The notes below the pieces were generated by a model that saw nothing but the letters and a program-made list of their open reading frames with translations, searched no databases and was not told where the DNA came from. Shown here one piece after another: positions 33,811 through 42,547 of a DNA stretch of 43,822 bases (its first letter is position 1; every line of letters begins with the position of its first letter). Source of the DNA: Parvibaculum sp. (GTDB taxonomy: Bacteria > Pseudomonadota > Alphaproteobacteria > Parvibaculales > Parvibaculaceae); NCBI GenBank assembly GCA_031291615.1, contig JARLIS010000002.1, positions 1-43,822 of the forward strand, in the 5' to 3' direction. The position numbers and the translations under genes are program-made.

Positions 33811-34521
33811 ATGATCGACGTTCGTAAACTTGAAACGCTCGGCGGAGCCGATCACGGTTGGCTCGACGCCAAGCACCACTTCTCCTTTGCCAATTACTAC
33901 GATCCCGACCGCATGGGCTGGGGCCCGCTGCGCGTCTGGAACGACGACCGCATCGAAGCCGGCACGGGCTTTCCGCCCCACCCGCATCGCGACATGGAAA
34001 TCATCACCTATGTCCGCAAGGGCGCGATCACCCATCGCGATCACATGAACAACGAAGGCCGCACGGTTGCGGGCGACGTTCAGGTGATGTCGGCCGGCAA
34101 GGGCGTTGAGCACGCGGAATGGAATCTCGAACCGGAAGACACGACGCTCTTCCAGATCTGGATCGAGCCGCGCGAAAAAGGCATCCGTCCGCGCTGGGAA
34201 GCCGCGACCTTCCCGAAGGAAGATCGCAAGAACCAGCTCGTGCAGCTTGCAAGCGGCAAGGCCGACGCGCCCGCCGAGGCCTTGTGGATCGCACAGGACG
34301 CGGCGATCCTCGGCGCAACGCTCGATGCCGGGCAGGAAGTGACGCTCGACCTCGCGCCCGGCCGCCTCGCCTATCTCGTGCCCGCCAGAGGCGGCGTGAC
34401 CGTGAACGGCGTCGAAGTGCCCGAGCGCGCCGGAGCCGCGATCAAGGGCGAAGAACATCTCGTCATCCGCGCCGAAACGGATGCCGAAATCATTCTCGCC
34501 GACCTCCCGCCGCAGGCGTAA
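33811..34521 (+). CDS. Pirin family protein (YhhW/YhaK-like)
   Basis: A 236-residue bicupin. The metal ligands of the N-terminal cupin are recognisable in FPPHPHRDMEI, THRDHMNN and GKGVEHAEWN, as in pirins with quercetinase activity. The C-terminal cupin lacks a metal set. The ATG at 33811 is used; an upstream GTG at 33802 is in frame but without a better ribosome binding site. It lies between wrbA and the glutathionyl-hydroquinone reductase in a LysR-controlled unit, so handling of flavonoid or quinone-type compounds is plausible. Confidence 0.93.
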   Translation: MIDVRKLETLGGADHGWLDAKHHFSFANYYDPDRMGWGPLRVWNDDRIEAGTGFPPHPHRDMEIITYVRKGAITHRDHMNNEGRTVAGDVQVMSAGKGVEHAEWNLEPEDTTLFQIWIEPREKGIRPRWEAATFPKEDRKNQLVQLASGKADAPAEALWIAQDAAILGATLDAGQEVTLDLAPGRLAYLVPARGGVTVNGVEVPERAGAAIKGEEHLVIRAETDAEIILADLPPQA

Positions 34522-34531
34522 GGAGAAAATC

Positions 34532-35518
34532 ATGGGACTGCTCGTGGACGGCAAATGGCAGGACCAGTGGTATGACACCGGCAAAACTGGCGGACGTTTC
34601 GTCCGCCAGGACGCCGCCTTCCGCAACTGGGTGACGGCCGACGGCAGCGCCGGGCCCACGGGCGACGCCGGCTTCAAGGCCGAAGCGGGCCGCTATCATC
34701 TTTATGTCTCGCTCGCCTGCCCCTGGGCGCATCGCACGCTGATCTTCCGCGCCTTGAAAGGCCTCGACGACAAGATATCGCTCACCGTCGTCGATCCCTT
34801 GATGCTGGAAGAAGGCTGGACGATCCACGGCGATTATCCCGGAACGATCCCCGACAGCGTGAACGGCAAGACGCGGCTCCACGAAGTCTATGCGCTGGCA
34901 AAGCCTGACTATACCGGCCGCGTCACCGTGCCCGTCCTCTGGGACAAGAAGACGGGCCGCATCGTCTCGAACGAATCCTCCGAAATCATCCGCATGTTGA
35001 ACTCCGCTTTCGACGCCCTGCCCGGCGTCGACGCTTCGCTCGACTTCTACCCGGAGCCCTTGCGTCCCGAGATCGACCGCATCAACGCCGCCGTCTATGA
35101 CCGCATCAACAACGGCGTCTACAAGGCGGGCTTCGCAACGAAGCAACAAGCCTATGACGAGGCGGCGACGGCGCTATTCGATGAGCTGGATCGCGTCGAG
35201 GAACTGCTCTCGCGCCGCCGCTATCTCGCCGGCGACTGCATCACGGAGGCGGACTGGCGCCTCTTCACGACGCTGGTGCGCTTCGATGCCGTCTATCACG
35301 GGCACTTCAAGTGCAACCTCCGCCGCATCGCCGACTATCCGAACATCTGGAACTACACCCGCGAGCTTTATCAGGTGCCGGGCGTGGCCCGGACCGTCAA
35401 TCTCGACCACATCAAACGGCACTATTACGGCAGCCACCGGACGATCAATCCCTCGGGCATCGTGCCTAAGGGACCGCTCATCGACTTCGTCGCGCCGCAC
35501 GACCGCGCGAAGTCATAA
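34532..35518 (+). CDS. Glutathionyl-hydroquinone reductase (Xi-class GST, YqjG-like)
   Basis: A 328-residue enzyme that removes glutathione from glutathionyl-hydroquinones. The catalytic cysteine is in SLACPWAHRTLIFRALKG, the thioredoxin-like fold follows, and VPVLWDKKTGRIVSNESSEI is the glutathione-binding loop. The Xi-class helical domain includes YLAGDCITEADWRLFTTLVR and the C-terminal PNIWNYTRELYQVPGVA. The start is 10 bases after pirin with AAGGAGAAAA as ribosome binding site. With wrbA and pirin it forms a quinone detoxification unit. Confidence 0.94.
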   Translation: MGLLVDGKWQDQWYDTGKTGGRFVRQDAAFRNWVTADGSAGPTGDAGFKAEAGRYHLYVSLACPWAHRTLIFRALKGLDDKISLTVVDPLMLEEGWTIHGDYPGTIPDSVNGKTRLHEVYALAKPDYTGRVTVPVLWDKKTGRIVSNESSEIIRMLNSAFDALPGVDASLDFYPEPLRPEIDRINAAVYDRINNGVYKAGFATKQQAYDEAATALFDELDRVEELLSRRRYLAGDCITEADWRLFTTLVRFDAVYHGHFKCNLRRIADYPNIWNYTRELYQVPGVARTVNLDHIKRHYYGSHRTINPSGIVPKGPLIDFVAPHDRAKS

Positions 35519-35524
35519 CCGCTT

Positions 35525-35875
35525 TCACCGCCGGCCGTAGATGCGCTGGAGATCGACCTGGCTGCGATACTCGTCGTAGCGGTCCATCGGCGGCAGACCG
35601 AAGTGAAAAGCCTTCAGCGCCTCGTTGTTGCTCGCGCGCACATCCTGATCCGTATTTGTCGTCACGCAGAAATTGGACGAATGCTGCGACCTGCCAAAGG
35701 CGCTGCACGACCGAACCGCCGCGCGCAATATGCCGAGCTGCAATTCGTTGAGCTTGTCGACCGACGCCTTGTCATGCGGCAGCGCCGCCGGGTTGTAGTC
35801 CTCCGCCGCGAAAACATTGGCCGGCATCCCGAGCAGAGCCGCGGCAAGGCCGAATACGGCAAGAAATTTCGCCAT
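35525..35875 (-). CDS. Small secreted protein of unknown function
   Basis: A 116-residue protein with a signal peptide (MAKFLAVFGLAAALLGMPAN, probable cleavage at VFA-AED). The mature part of about 90 residues is polar, has two cysteines (RSCSAFG and NFCVTT) that may pair, and ends with DLQRIYGRR. I recognise no family. I chose the start at 35875, which follows GGAGG at 5 bases; an upstream start at 35890 would lengthen the leader. It converges on the hydroquinone reductase gene, its stop 6 bases away. Confidence 0.7.
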   Translation of the reverse strand: MAKFLAVFGLAAALLGMPANVFAAEDYNPAALPHDKASVDKLNELQLGILRAAVRSCSAFGRSQHSSNFCVTTNTDQDVRASNNEALKAFHFGLPPMDRYDEYRSQVDLQRIYGRR

Positions 35876-35996
35876 CGCATCCTCCATCATTCGGCGCCCC
35901 GCTCCACTATGAACGCATGCGGCGCCGAATAAAACTCTGGCGATGCCCTCTTTCCCTCCTAAGATGGCTCAAACACAATAAATCTCGGGGAGCGAC

Positions 35997-37424
35997 ATGG
36001 GCGGCTTTGCGGACTACGAAAAATATGACGGCCTCGGCCTCGCGGAACTCGTTCGCAAGCGCGAGGTGAAGCCCGAGGAACTTCTCGACGAAGCCATTAC
36101 CCGCACCGAAAAACTCAACCCGAAAATCAACGCCGTCGTCCTGAAGCACTATGACGAGGCGCGCGCCCGGATCGCCCGCGGCCTTCCCGATGGTCCCTTC
36201 AGAGGCGTTCCGTTCCTGCTGAAGGATTTACACCTGCTGCTCGACGGCACGGTGACGAGCTTCGGTTCCGCCGCCTACAAGACGAACAAGGCCGATCACA
36301 ATTCGACGCTGACCGAGCGCTACCTCGCCGCCGGCCTCGTCATCTACGGCAAGACCAACTCGCCGGAATTCGGCCTCTCCGTTTCCACCGAACCGCGCCT
36401 CTACGGACCGACGCGCAATCCCTGGAACCTCGAACATTCGGCCGGCGGATCGTCGGGCGGCGCGGCATCTGCGGTCGCCGCCGGTCTCGTGCCCGTCGCC
36501 AATGCGAGCGACGGCGGCGGCTCGATCCGCGTGCCGGCCGCCGCCTGCGGATTGTTCGGCATGAAGCCGACGCGCGCCCGCACGCCCATGGGTCCCGATC
36601 GCGGCGAGGGCTGGAACGGAATGTCGATCTCGCATGTCGTCTCGCGCTCGGTGCGCGACAGCGCCGCCATGCTCGACGCAACGCACGGACCCGCGGCGGG
36701 CGATCCCTATGCCGCCCCCGCCTTCACCGGCTCCTATCTCGACGAAACGAAAAAGGCGCCGGGCAAGCTCCGCATCTCTTTCACGACGAAGCGCCCGGAC
36801 GGCACCACCTGCCACAAGGATGTCGTCGCCGCCATCGAGGCGACGGCAAAGCTGCTCGCCGGTCTCGGCCATCATGTCGAGGAAGCCGCGCCGTCGATCG
36901 ACACCGGCGAAATCGCCAAACATCAGGCGACGCTGATCGGCGCCAATGTCGCCATGACGCTCCGCAGCCGGGCGGCGCAGCTCGGCCGCGAACTGACGAA
37001 GGACGATGTCGAGATTTTCACCTCCATCGTCGCCGAAGCTGCCAAGTCGCGCTCGAGCACCGACTATGCGGAATCCGTTCTCTTCATCCATCAGCTCGGC
37101 CGCAGGATGGCCGCCTATCACGAGCGCCACGACGTGCACCTGTCGCCGACGCTCGCCACGCCGCCGATCCGGCTCGGCGTGCTCAACACCATGTCGACCG
37201 ACCTCGGTGCCTACATGGCGGCAAGCGCCGAATACCTGCCGAACATCGGCATCTACAATATGACGGGCCAGCCCTCCATGTCGGTGCCGCTGCACTGGAA
37301 CGCGGACGGCCTTCCGCTCGGCATGATGTTCACCGGACGCTTCGGCGAGGAAGACGGGCTCTTTCGCCTCGCCGCCCAGCTTGAAACGGCGCTTCCGTGG
37401 CGGGACAGGCGGCCGAAGCTCTGA
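35997..37424 (+). CDS. Amidase signature family hydrolase
   Basis: A 475-residue amidase. The Ser-cisSer-Lys triad is complete: Lys76 (FLLKDLH), Ser143 in GGSSGG and Ser166 in GGGSIRVP. The insert and C-terminal region ([38 protein letters not shown]) differ from GatA and resemble the 6-aminohexanoate-cyclic-dimer hydrolase and other catabolic amidases; GatB and GatC are not adjacent. Substrate unknown. The ATG at 35997 follows GGGGAG. It ends directly against the convergent NUDIX gene. Confidence 0.9.
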   Translation: MGGFADYEKYDGLGLAELVRKREVKPEELLDEAITRTEKLNPKINAVVLKHYDEARARIARGLPDGPFRGVPFLLKDLHLLLDGTVTSFGSAAYKTNKADHNSTLTERYLAAGLVIYGKTNSPEFGLSVSTEPRLYGPTRNPWNLEHSAGGSSGGAASAVAAGLVPVANASDGGGSIRVPAAACGLFGMKPTRARTPMGPDRGEGWNGMSISHVVSRSVRDSAAMLDATHGPAAGDPYAAPAFTGSYLDETKKAPGKLRISFTTKRPDGTTCHKDVVAAIEATAKLLAGLGHHVEEAAPSIDTGEIAKHQATLIGANVAMTLRSRAAQLGRELTKDDVEIFTSIVAEAAKSRSSTDYAESVLFIHQLGRRMAAYHERHDVHLSPTLATPPIRLGVLNTMSTDLGAYMAASAEYLPNIGIYNMTGQPSMSVPLHWNADGLPLGMMFTGRFGEEDGLFRLAAQLETALPWRDRRPKL

Positions 37425-37901
37425 TCACCACAATTCAGGCGCGGGCAAACCCTCGATGACCTCGCGGATGCGCGCCCGCGTGCCCGGCGTCGTGCCCTCC
37501 GGCAAGGCGTCGGGCGGGAAGAAATCATATTCGGCGATCTCGAAGCTCTTTCGCGGCACCCGCTCATAGCTTCCGGGCTCGACGAGATAGAGCGCCACGT
37601 GGTCCGACTTGAACTCGCGGAAATTCGCATAAAGCCCGACAAGTTTCGGCGGCGCCTTGAGGATGATGCCCGCTTCCTCGTCAAGCTCGCGCGTGATGGC
37701 GGTGACGGCGGTTTCCGACCGCTCCACGCCCCCGCCCGGCATGTACCAGCCATCGACATAGGAATGCCGCACCAGCAGCACATGCCCCGCCTCGTCGCGC
37801 ACGAGGCCGCGCACGCCCACCGTCATCGGCCGGCTCAGACGGTAATAAAGGCGGCTCAGGGGCCGCACCACTTTCCATAGAGGTAGAGGGAGATTCGCCA
37901 T
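37425..37901 (-). CDS. NUDIX hydrolase
   Basis: A 158-residue protein with the complete Nudix box GGGVERSETAVTAITRELDE followed by EAGI (about residues 56-79), and WYMPGGG before it. It is a small, single-domain member that does not carry the CoA signature seen in the other NUDIX gene of the window; its substrate is unclear. Its TGA lies directly against the amidase stop. A short N-terminal hydrophobic-basic segment (LWKVVRPLSRLYYRLSRP) precedes the domain. Confidence 0.88.
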   Translation of the reverse strand: MANLPLPLWKVVRPLSRLYYRLSRPMTVGVRGLVRDEAGHVLLVRHSYVDGWYMPGGGVERSETAVTAITRELDEEAGIILKAPPKLVGLYANFREFKSDHVALYLVEPGSYERVPRKSFEIAEYDFFPPDALPEGTTPGTRARIREVIEGLPAPELW

Positions 37902-38027
37902 GATCCGTAAACCCTATCAGATGAAGCGAGCCCCGCGCCTCCCCTTGCGCGACCGGAGGGCGACGAAATTTAGATTGCATCAACCAATGAAGGCTTAATC
38001 TCCTCGCCTCGCCCTCACCGGGCTTTC

Positions 38028-38858
38028 ATGTTCCAAGGCAGACGAATGCGTCTCGTTTCGCTGCTCTCGCGCCGCCGCAAACAGCAGGAGAGGCGCCAGC
38101 CGGTCGCGCCGGAAGAAGAACTGCGCGCGCCCAAGAGCGCCATCGCGCGCGCCCTTCGCCATTCCAAGGCCGCCTCTTCCTGGCATTCGGCGGCCGAACT
38201 CGGCACGCGCATTGCGACCGCGCTCTCGACCATCGAAACCGCCGTTCTCACCATCGACATGGTGAGCGACAGGCTGCGCGAGGCGGCAAGCCTTGTGCGC
38301 ACCGCCGGCGACAGCGGCGATCTTGGCCGCCGCGCGCTCTTTGCAGGCCGTTATGACGATGTGCGCGCCGAAATCGACGCCGCCGTCGGCGCCGCCACGC
38401 ATAATCGCGTCAACCTCGTCAACGGCCGGCTGATCGGCGGAAAATATCCCGCCTTCGACATCGCCCTCGATGAGCATGGCCGCGCGGGCATCGCCATCGG
38501 CGTCGTCAATCTCACCACGGGCGAAGGCGGCCTCGCGCTGTCGCCGCCCCGCTCCGCCTTTGCCGAGGACGAGGAAATCGCCACCATCGCCGGAGAGATC
38601 GTCGCCGCGCAAAAGCTCGTCGCCGGCGTCGGCAGCCGCTTCGCCGATCACGCCGCCCTGATCGCCGACCGCCTGGCAAGGCTCCAGGAGCTAGCGGGCG
38701 GCCGTCTCATCGAACCGCATCTACCGACCGGCGCCGACATCGAGCCCGGCCATGCAGGCGAGGCCGAGCCGTTCGAGCTCGGCGTCGCCGAAGTCGAGCA
38801 GCGTCTTCGCAAGCTGGCCGATCGCCTCGGCCGGCGGGAAACCCTTGCCGCCGAGTGA
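38028..38858 (+). CDS. Hypothetical protein with flagellin-like helices
   Basis: A 276-residue protein with a basic N-terminus (LLSRRRKQQERRQP). Around residues 60-135 it has a helical stretch (ATALSTIETAVLTIDMVSDR, DVRAEIDAAVGAATHNRVNL, VNGRLIGG) whose pattern recalls the helix and asparagine-rich loop of flagellin D1. A final coiled coil (AEVEQRLRKLADRLGRR) closes it. No other flagellar genes are close, and the terminal flagellin motifs are missing, so it is at best a distant relative. The ATG at 38046, preceded by AAGG, is an alternative start. Confidence 0.6.
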   Translation: MFQGRRMRLVSLLSRRRKQQERRQPVAPEEELRAPKSAIARALRHSKAASSWHSAAELGTRIATALSTIETAVLTIDMVSDRLREAASLVRTAGDSGDLGRRALFAGRYDDVRAEIDAAVGAATHNRVNLVNGRLIGGKYPAFDIALDEHGRAGIAIGVVNLTTGEGGLALSPPRSAFAEDEEIATIAGEIVAAQKLVAGVGSRFADHAALIADRLARLQELAGGRLIEPHLPTGADIEPGHAGEAEPFELGVAEVEQRLRKLADRLGRRETLAAE

Positions 38859-38917
38859 CCTCTCGCCCATCCTCTGACGATCCGCCATATGGAGAGCGGG
38901 ATCGAGGGGGAAACAGC

Positions 38918-39787
38918 ATGACCGACCGCAACGCCGCCGCGCCGAACGCCCAGCAGATCGAGGATTGGAACGGCAAGACCGGAGCGAAGTGGGTCCGCTA
39001 TCAGGACCGCCTCGACCGCATGCTCGCGCCCTTCGGCGAAGCGGCGCTCAGGGCCGCCGCGATCAAGTCCGGCGAACGCATTCTCGATGTCGGTTGCGGT
39101 TGCGGCGCGACGACGCTGGAGGCCGCGGCAAGCGCGGGAAAGGCCGGCCGCACGCTCGGCGTGGACATTTCAGGCCCCATGATCGCCCGCGCGCAGGAAC
39201 GCGCCGCCTCGCTCGGACGGCCGGCAAGCTTCCTCGTCACCGATGCGGCCACGCATGATTTCGCGCCCGGGAGTTTCGACCTCCTCCTGTCGCGCTTCGG
39301 CGTCATGTTCTTCGACAACCCGGCGGCGGCCTTCGCCAACATGCACAAGGGCCTCGCAAGGACGGGCCGCCTCGCCTTCGCCTGCTGGCGCACGATGCAG
39401 GAAAATCCATGGCTCACCGCGCCGATGCGGGCGGCCCTGCCCCTTCTCCCGCCGCAGGAACCCGCCGTACCGAACGCGCCCGGCCCCTTCGCCTTTGCGG
39501 ACAAGGACCGCGTCACCTCGATCCTTGCAAGCGCCGGCTTCCGCGACATCGCGCTCACGCCCTTCGATACCGATGTCGTTCTCGGCCTTCCCGACGGCGG
39601 CGACCCGGTGGAGGACGCGCTCGGGCAATCGCTGGAAATCGGACCGCTCGCCCGCCTGCTGGCAAGCCAGCCCGACGATTTGCGCGAGCGCGCAAAGGCA
39701 GCCGTCCGGGCCGAGCTCGCGAAGCATCTGACGCCCGCGGGCGTCACGCTTGCCGGCGCCACCTGGATCGTCACCGCCCGCGCCTGA
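38918..39787 (+). CDS. Class I SAM-dependent methyltransferase
   Basis: A 289-residue methyltransferase of the UbiE/type-11 group. Motif I is ILDVGCGCGATTLEAA, motif II is in DAATHDFAPGSFDLLLSRFG, and a helical cap follows (MRAALPLLPPQEPAV). The core is Rossmann-like and cytosolic. The substrate is not evident. The ATG at 38918 follows GAGGGGG and lies 59 bases after the flagellin-like gene on the same strand. The gene ends 153 bases before the phosphorelay genes. Confidence 0.9.
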   Translation: MTDRNAAAPNAQQIEDWNGKTGAKWVRYQDRLDRMLAPFGEAALRAAAIKSGERILDVGCGCGATTLEAAASAGKAGRTLGVDISGPMIARAQERAASLGRPASFLVTDAATHDFAPGSFDLLLSRFGVMFFDNPAAAFANMHKGLARTGRLAFACWRTMQENPWLTAPMRAALPLLPPQEPAVPNAPGPFAFADKDRVTSILASAGFRDIALTPFDTDVVLGLPDGGDPVEDALGQSLEIGPLARLLASQPDDLRERAKAAVRAELAKHLTPAGVTLAGATWIVTARA

Positions 39788-39940
39788 GGGAAAACCGGGA
39801 CGGCGCCGGCGCAAAGTGAACGCGACGGTTTTTCCGCCCCTCCATGGCCCCGCGCTACGCAATTTTTAAGACATGTCCATTAGCGTTCCCTGACGGACGG
39901 AGCGCGTGGGGCGCTTCGCTGCCCATATCCGGGGGGATGA

Positions 39941-40438
39941 ATGGCGCGATCTGTCTTCGAGAAGTTGACGGTTCTGGTCGTCGACGACAGCCCGTACATG
40001 CTTCGACTGCTTTCCGGCATTCTCGGCGCGCTTGGCGTCGGCAAGATCGTCACGGCAGGCGACGGCGAGGAAGCCTGGTCCAAATTCCTGAAGGAAAAGC
40101 CTGACGTCGTTCTCACCGACGCGGCGATGCAGCCGACCGACGGCTTCGCGCTCACCCGCCGCCTGCGCACCGTCGGCACGCGCGAACTCGGCACGGTGCC
40201 GGTCATCATGGTTTCCGCGCATAGCGAACGCTCCGCCATCGAGCGCGCCCGCGACGCCGGCATCACCGATTTCATCTGCAAGCCGGTTTCGGCGCGCGCA
40301 ATTTACGAACGCCTCCTCGACGTCATCAACCGGCCGCGCGAATTCGTCGAAACGGCCAACTTCGTCGGACCCGATCGCCGTCGCCGCAACGCCGCGCCCG
40401 GCGAAGCGGAGCGGCGCGGCCCGGTGGCGTTTATCTAG
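39941..40438 (+). CDS. Single-domain response regulator with basic tail; ends at a duplicated TAG
   Basis: A 165-residue CheY-like receiver. Acidic pocket Asp15-Asp16, phosphoacceptor Asp60 (VVLTDAAMQPTDG), switch Ser92 (VSAH) and Lys114 (FICKPVSA) are present. There is no output domain; a tail EFVETANFVGPDRRRR is echoed in the second regulator. The stop TAG (40436-40438) lies in a copy of an 18-bp tandem duplication: the next copy continues in frame with CAG in place of TAG and would add 12 residues, ending at a TGA that overlaps the HPt start. The ancestral protein was probably longer, or some readthrough occurs. The HPt gene follows after 31 bases. Confidence 0.9.
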   Translation: MARSVFEKLTVLVVDDSPYMLRLLSGILGALGVGKIVTAGDGEEAWSKFLKEKPDVVLTDAAMQPTDGFALTRRLRTVGTRELGTVPVIMVSAHSERSAIERARDAGITDFICKPVSARAIYERLLDVINRPREFVETANFVGPDRRRRNAAPGEAERRGPVAFI

Positions 40439-40456
40439 CCAGTGGCGTTCATCCAG
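40421..40456 (+). repeat. In-frame 18-bp tandem duplication spanning a stop codon
   Basis: Copy 1, 40421-40438, is CCGGTGGCGTTTATCTAG; copy 2, 40439-40456, is CCAGTGGCGTTCATCCAG. They match at 15 of 18 bases, and the three differences are transitions. In the response regulator's frame they read PVAFI-stop and PVAFIQ. A CAG to TAG change in the first copy explains the present stop. Confidence 0.85.
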
Positions 40457-40469
40457 AAAGTAAAAGCGA

Positions 40470-41006
40470 ATGAGTGACAGCCTTTCAGAGGACGACAACG
40501 AAGCCGGCGCAAAACGGGCAACCGACAGCCTGCCCGCCCGCTTCGTGCGCATTCCCTCGATCGCGGAGCGCAAGCTCGGCCGCGACTACACCGCACCCAT
40601 CCGGCTCGACCCCCGCGTGCTCGACCAGATGCAGAAGACGATCAAGACGCTGGCGGCGACCTACAAGGAAACGCTGGTCGGCCAGATCGCCTCGCTGCTG
40701 CCGCTCATCGAGGCCGGCAGCGCCGATGCGGGCGAGGCGCGCAGCCGCCTCTATTCGATCGCGCATGACGTGCGCGGACTTGCCGGCACGTTCGGCCTGG
40801 CCATCGTCGGCAACTTCGCCAGATCGCTTTGCGGCTATATGGAAAAGCATACCGACCTCGACAGCATGATCATCCGCTTCCACATCGAGGCCATGCGCGA
40901 CGCCGTGACCGATCCCGCGCCGGACTCGAACCTCGCGGATGAAACGTTGCGCTCGCTCGAACGCCTGATCGACGCGGCGGACATCGACGCAAGATCGTTT
41001 GGATGA
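40470..41006 (+). CDS. HPt-domain histidine phosphotransfer protein
   Basis: A 178-residue protein with an HPt four-helix core near residues 45-140. The phosphorylatable histidine is probably His99, in LYSIAHDVRGLAGTFGL, which matches the HxxxGxAGxxG consensus. The N-terminal 40 residues (FVRIPSIAERKLGRDYTAPI) are an extra module. It sits between two receivers and overlaps the second by 4 bases, so it likely shuttles phosphate between them and an unlinked kinase. No kinase lies in the cluster. Confidence 0.85.
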   Translation: MSDSLSEDDNEAGAKRATDSLPARFVRIPSIAERKLGRDYTAPIRLDPRVLDQMQKTIKTLAATYKETLVGQIASLLPLIEAGSADAGEARSRLYSIAHDVRGLAGTFGLAIVGNFARSLCGYMEKHTDLDSMIIRFHIEAMRDAVTDPAPDSNLADETLRSLERLIDAADIDARSFG

Positions 41007-41521
41007 GCGCCCCTCTCGCCTCAGAGGAAGCCGAACTCTTCGCCACTTTGAGGGTGCTCATCGTCGACGACAGCGCGGAGATGTGCCGTCTGCTCGTCGC
41101 CCTGCTGGAAGCACTCGGGATCGTCAATGTCGTCTGCGCGCCCAATGGCGACGCCGGGCTGAAGCGATTTTCGGAATTCGATCCCGATCTCATCATCACC
41201 GACGGCGACATGCAGCCGATGGACGGCTACGAAATGACGCGCCGCATTCGCGCCGTCCATGCCGGCGAGACGCCCGGCCGCAATCGCGACATCCCTGTGC
41301 TAATGGTTTCGGGCCATGTCGGCCGGGATACCGTCACCCGCGCGCGCAACGAAGGCGTGACCGACTACATCGTCAAGCCGGTGACGCCCGGGCTGCTTTA
41401 TGAACGCCTGCGCGCCGCCATCGCCACGCCGATCCACATCGTCGAAACCGCCGACTATCGCGGCCCTTCGCCGAAACGACGCCTGACGGCCCGCGCGATC
41501 GACGGCGACCGGCAGTACTGA
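41003..41521 (+). CDS. Single-domain response regulator (second of pair)
   Basis: A 172-residue CheY-like receiver with Asp22-Asp23 in LIVDDSAEMC, phosphoacceptor Asp67 (LIITDGDMQPMDG), Ser103 (MVSGH) and Lys125 (YIVKPVTPG). The tail HIVETADYRGPSPKRR resembles the tail of the first regulator, so the pair probably arose by duplication. It has no DNA-binding or enzymatic output. Its start overlaps the HPt stop in ATGA. It converges on the alpha/beta hydrolase gene with a 1-base gap. Confidence 0.9.
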   Translation: MSAPLASEEAELFATLRVLIVDDSAEMCRLLVALLEALGIVNVVCAPNGDAGLKRFSEFDPDLIITDGDMQPMDGYEMTRRIRAVHAGETPGRNRDIPVLMVSGHVGRDTVTRARNEGVTDYIVKPVTPGLLYERLRAAIATPIHIVETADYRGPSPKRRLTARAIDGDRQY

Positions 41522-41522
41522 C

Positions 41523-42341
41523 TCAGCCCGTCACTTCATCGAGAAACCGCCCGAGCAGCGGATTGACGATTTCCGGCGCTTCCCAGAACGGCATATGCGC
41601 CAGCCCGTCGAGAATATGCACCTTGCCATCCCAGAGATTGCGGTAGTCGACCGTTCTGAGGAAGGCGTTGCTGACGAAAGGCTCCTCGCTGCCCGACACG
41701 ACGGCGAGCGGCTGCAAAGCCGTCTCGGCGACCATCCGCCCGTCGACATCGAGGCCCGCGGCAACAGATTGCAGCATCAGCGGACGGAAGCGGCCGTCGG
41801 CCCGCTTGCAGGCGTCGATCATCCAGGGATGAAGATCGACGCTGGCGCCCACCGTTTCCTGCGCATAGATGGCGGCCTCCTCGTCGGTGAAGCTGTCCTT
41901 GAAGGTGAGCCCCATATGTTCGGACGGAATGAAAGCATCGCCCATGTCGGCGGCGCCTGCCGGCGGCGTGCCGGTGATCCACGCCGCCACCGTGCCCGGC
42001 CAGCGCTCCAGCAATTCCAGCGCCGCATGTCCGCCGAGCGACCAGCCGACGACGACCGCCCGCTTGACGCCGAACGCGGCGAGCAGCGCCATGGCTGCAT
42101 CGGCATAGCCGTGGATCGAATAGGTTTTCTCCGGGTCCGGCGCATCCGAGCTTTGCCCATGCCCCGGCAGATCGAATGCGATCATCCGATAACTGAGGCC
42201 GAGCTCGCTGACGAGCTGACGGCCGAAGATTTCCTTGCACGAGGAATTTCCGTGAATAAGGAGGACGACAGGCCCCTCCCCACCCGTATCGACCCAGGAA
42301 ATCCGCCCATGCGGCGTCTCGGTGAAACCCGTTTTCAGCAT
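41523..42341 (-). CDS. Alpha/beta hydrolase fold protein
   Basis: A 272-residue hydrolase. The oxyanion loop is LLIHGNSSCKEIF, the nucleophile is Ser101 in VVGWSLGGHAAL, and the late histidine is in ILDGLAHMPFWEAP. An acid lies in VSGSEEPFVSN. The cap helices (DMGDAFIPSEHMGLTFKDSF) are long. It resembles esterases, epoxide hydrolases and lactonases; the sequence does not single one out. It stands alone on the minus strand. Confidence 0.9.
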   Translation of the reverse strand: MLKTGFTETPHGRISWVDTGGEGPVVLLIHGNSSCKEIFGRQLVSELGLSYRMIAFDLPGHGQSSDAPDPEKTYSIHGYADAAMALLAAFGVKRAVVVGWSLGGHAALELLERWPGTVAAWITGTPPAGAADMGDAFIPSEHMGLTFKDSFTDEEAAIYAQETVGASVDLHPWMIDACKRADGRFRPLMLQSVAAGLDVDGRMVAETALQPLAVVSGSEEPFVSNAFLRTVDYRNLWDGKVHILDGLAHMPFWEAPEIVNPLLGRFLDEVTG

Positions 42342-42399
42342 CTCGCCCCCTTTGTCTTTGGCTCAAAGCCTAGCATTTCCGAGGCTTTCCGCATCCTCG

Positions 42400-42482
42400 A
42401 ATGACAGTGTGACCTGGCCTCCGCAATAAAAATGACAGAGGCGTCATTATTTTTTGCAAGGATTAACCCTTGGGCGTATATT
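42400..42482 (+). promoter_or_regulatory. Strong sigma70 promoter with patterned upstream sites
   Basis: TTGCAA (42454-42459), a 17-bp spacer and TATATT (42477-42482) form a near-consensus promoter. Just upstream is AATGAC-N6-GTCATT (42431-42448), a perfect 6-6-6 dyad ending 5 bases before the -35. The octamer AATGACAG occurs at 42400 and again at 42431, 31 bases apart, about three helical turns, so both copies would lie on one DNA face. Confidence 0.8.
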
Positions 42483-42547
42483 GATGAGTGAAGGGGAGCG
42501 GCAATCCCGTTCCCGTCGATATTTTCGCACCGGCTCTGGGAGGAGAC

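Noticed and set aside
39861..39885. CtrA-like TTAA site and GACATGTC palindrome before the phosphorelay genes
   Set aside because: The second TTAA half-site is absent at the required spacing, and the palindrome is too short to be meaningful alone.
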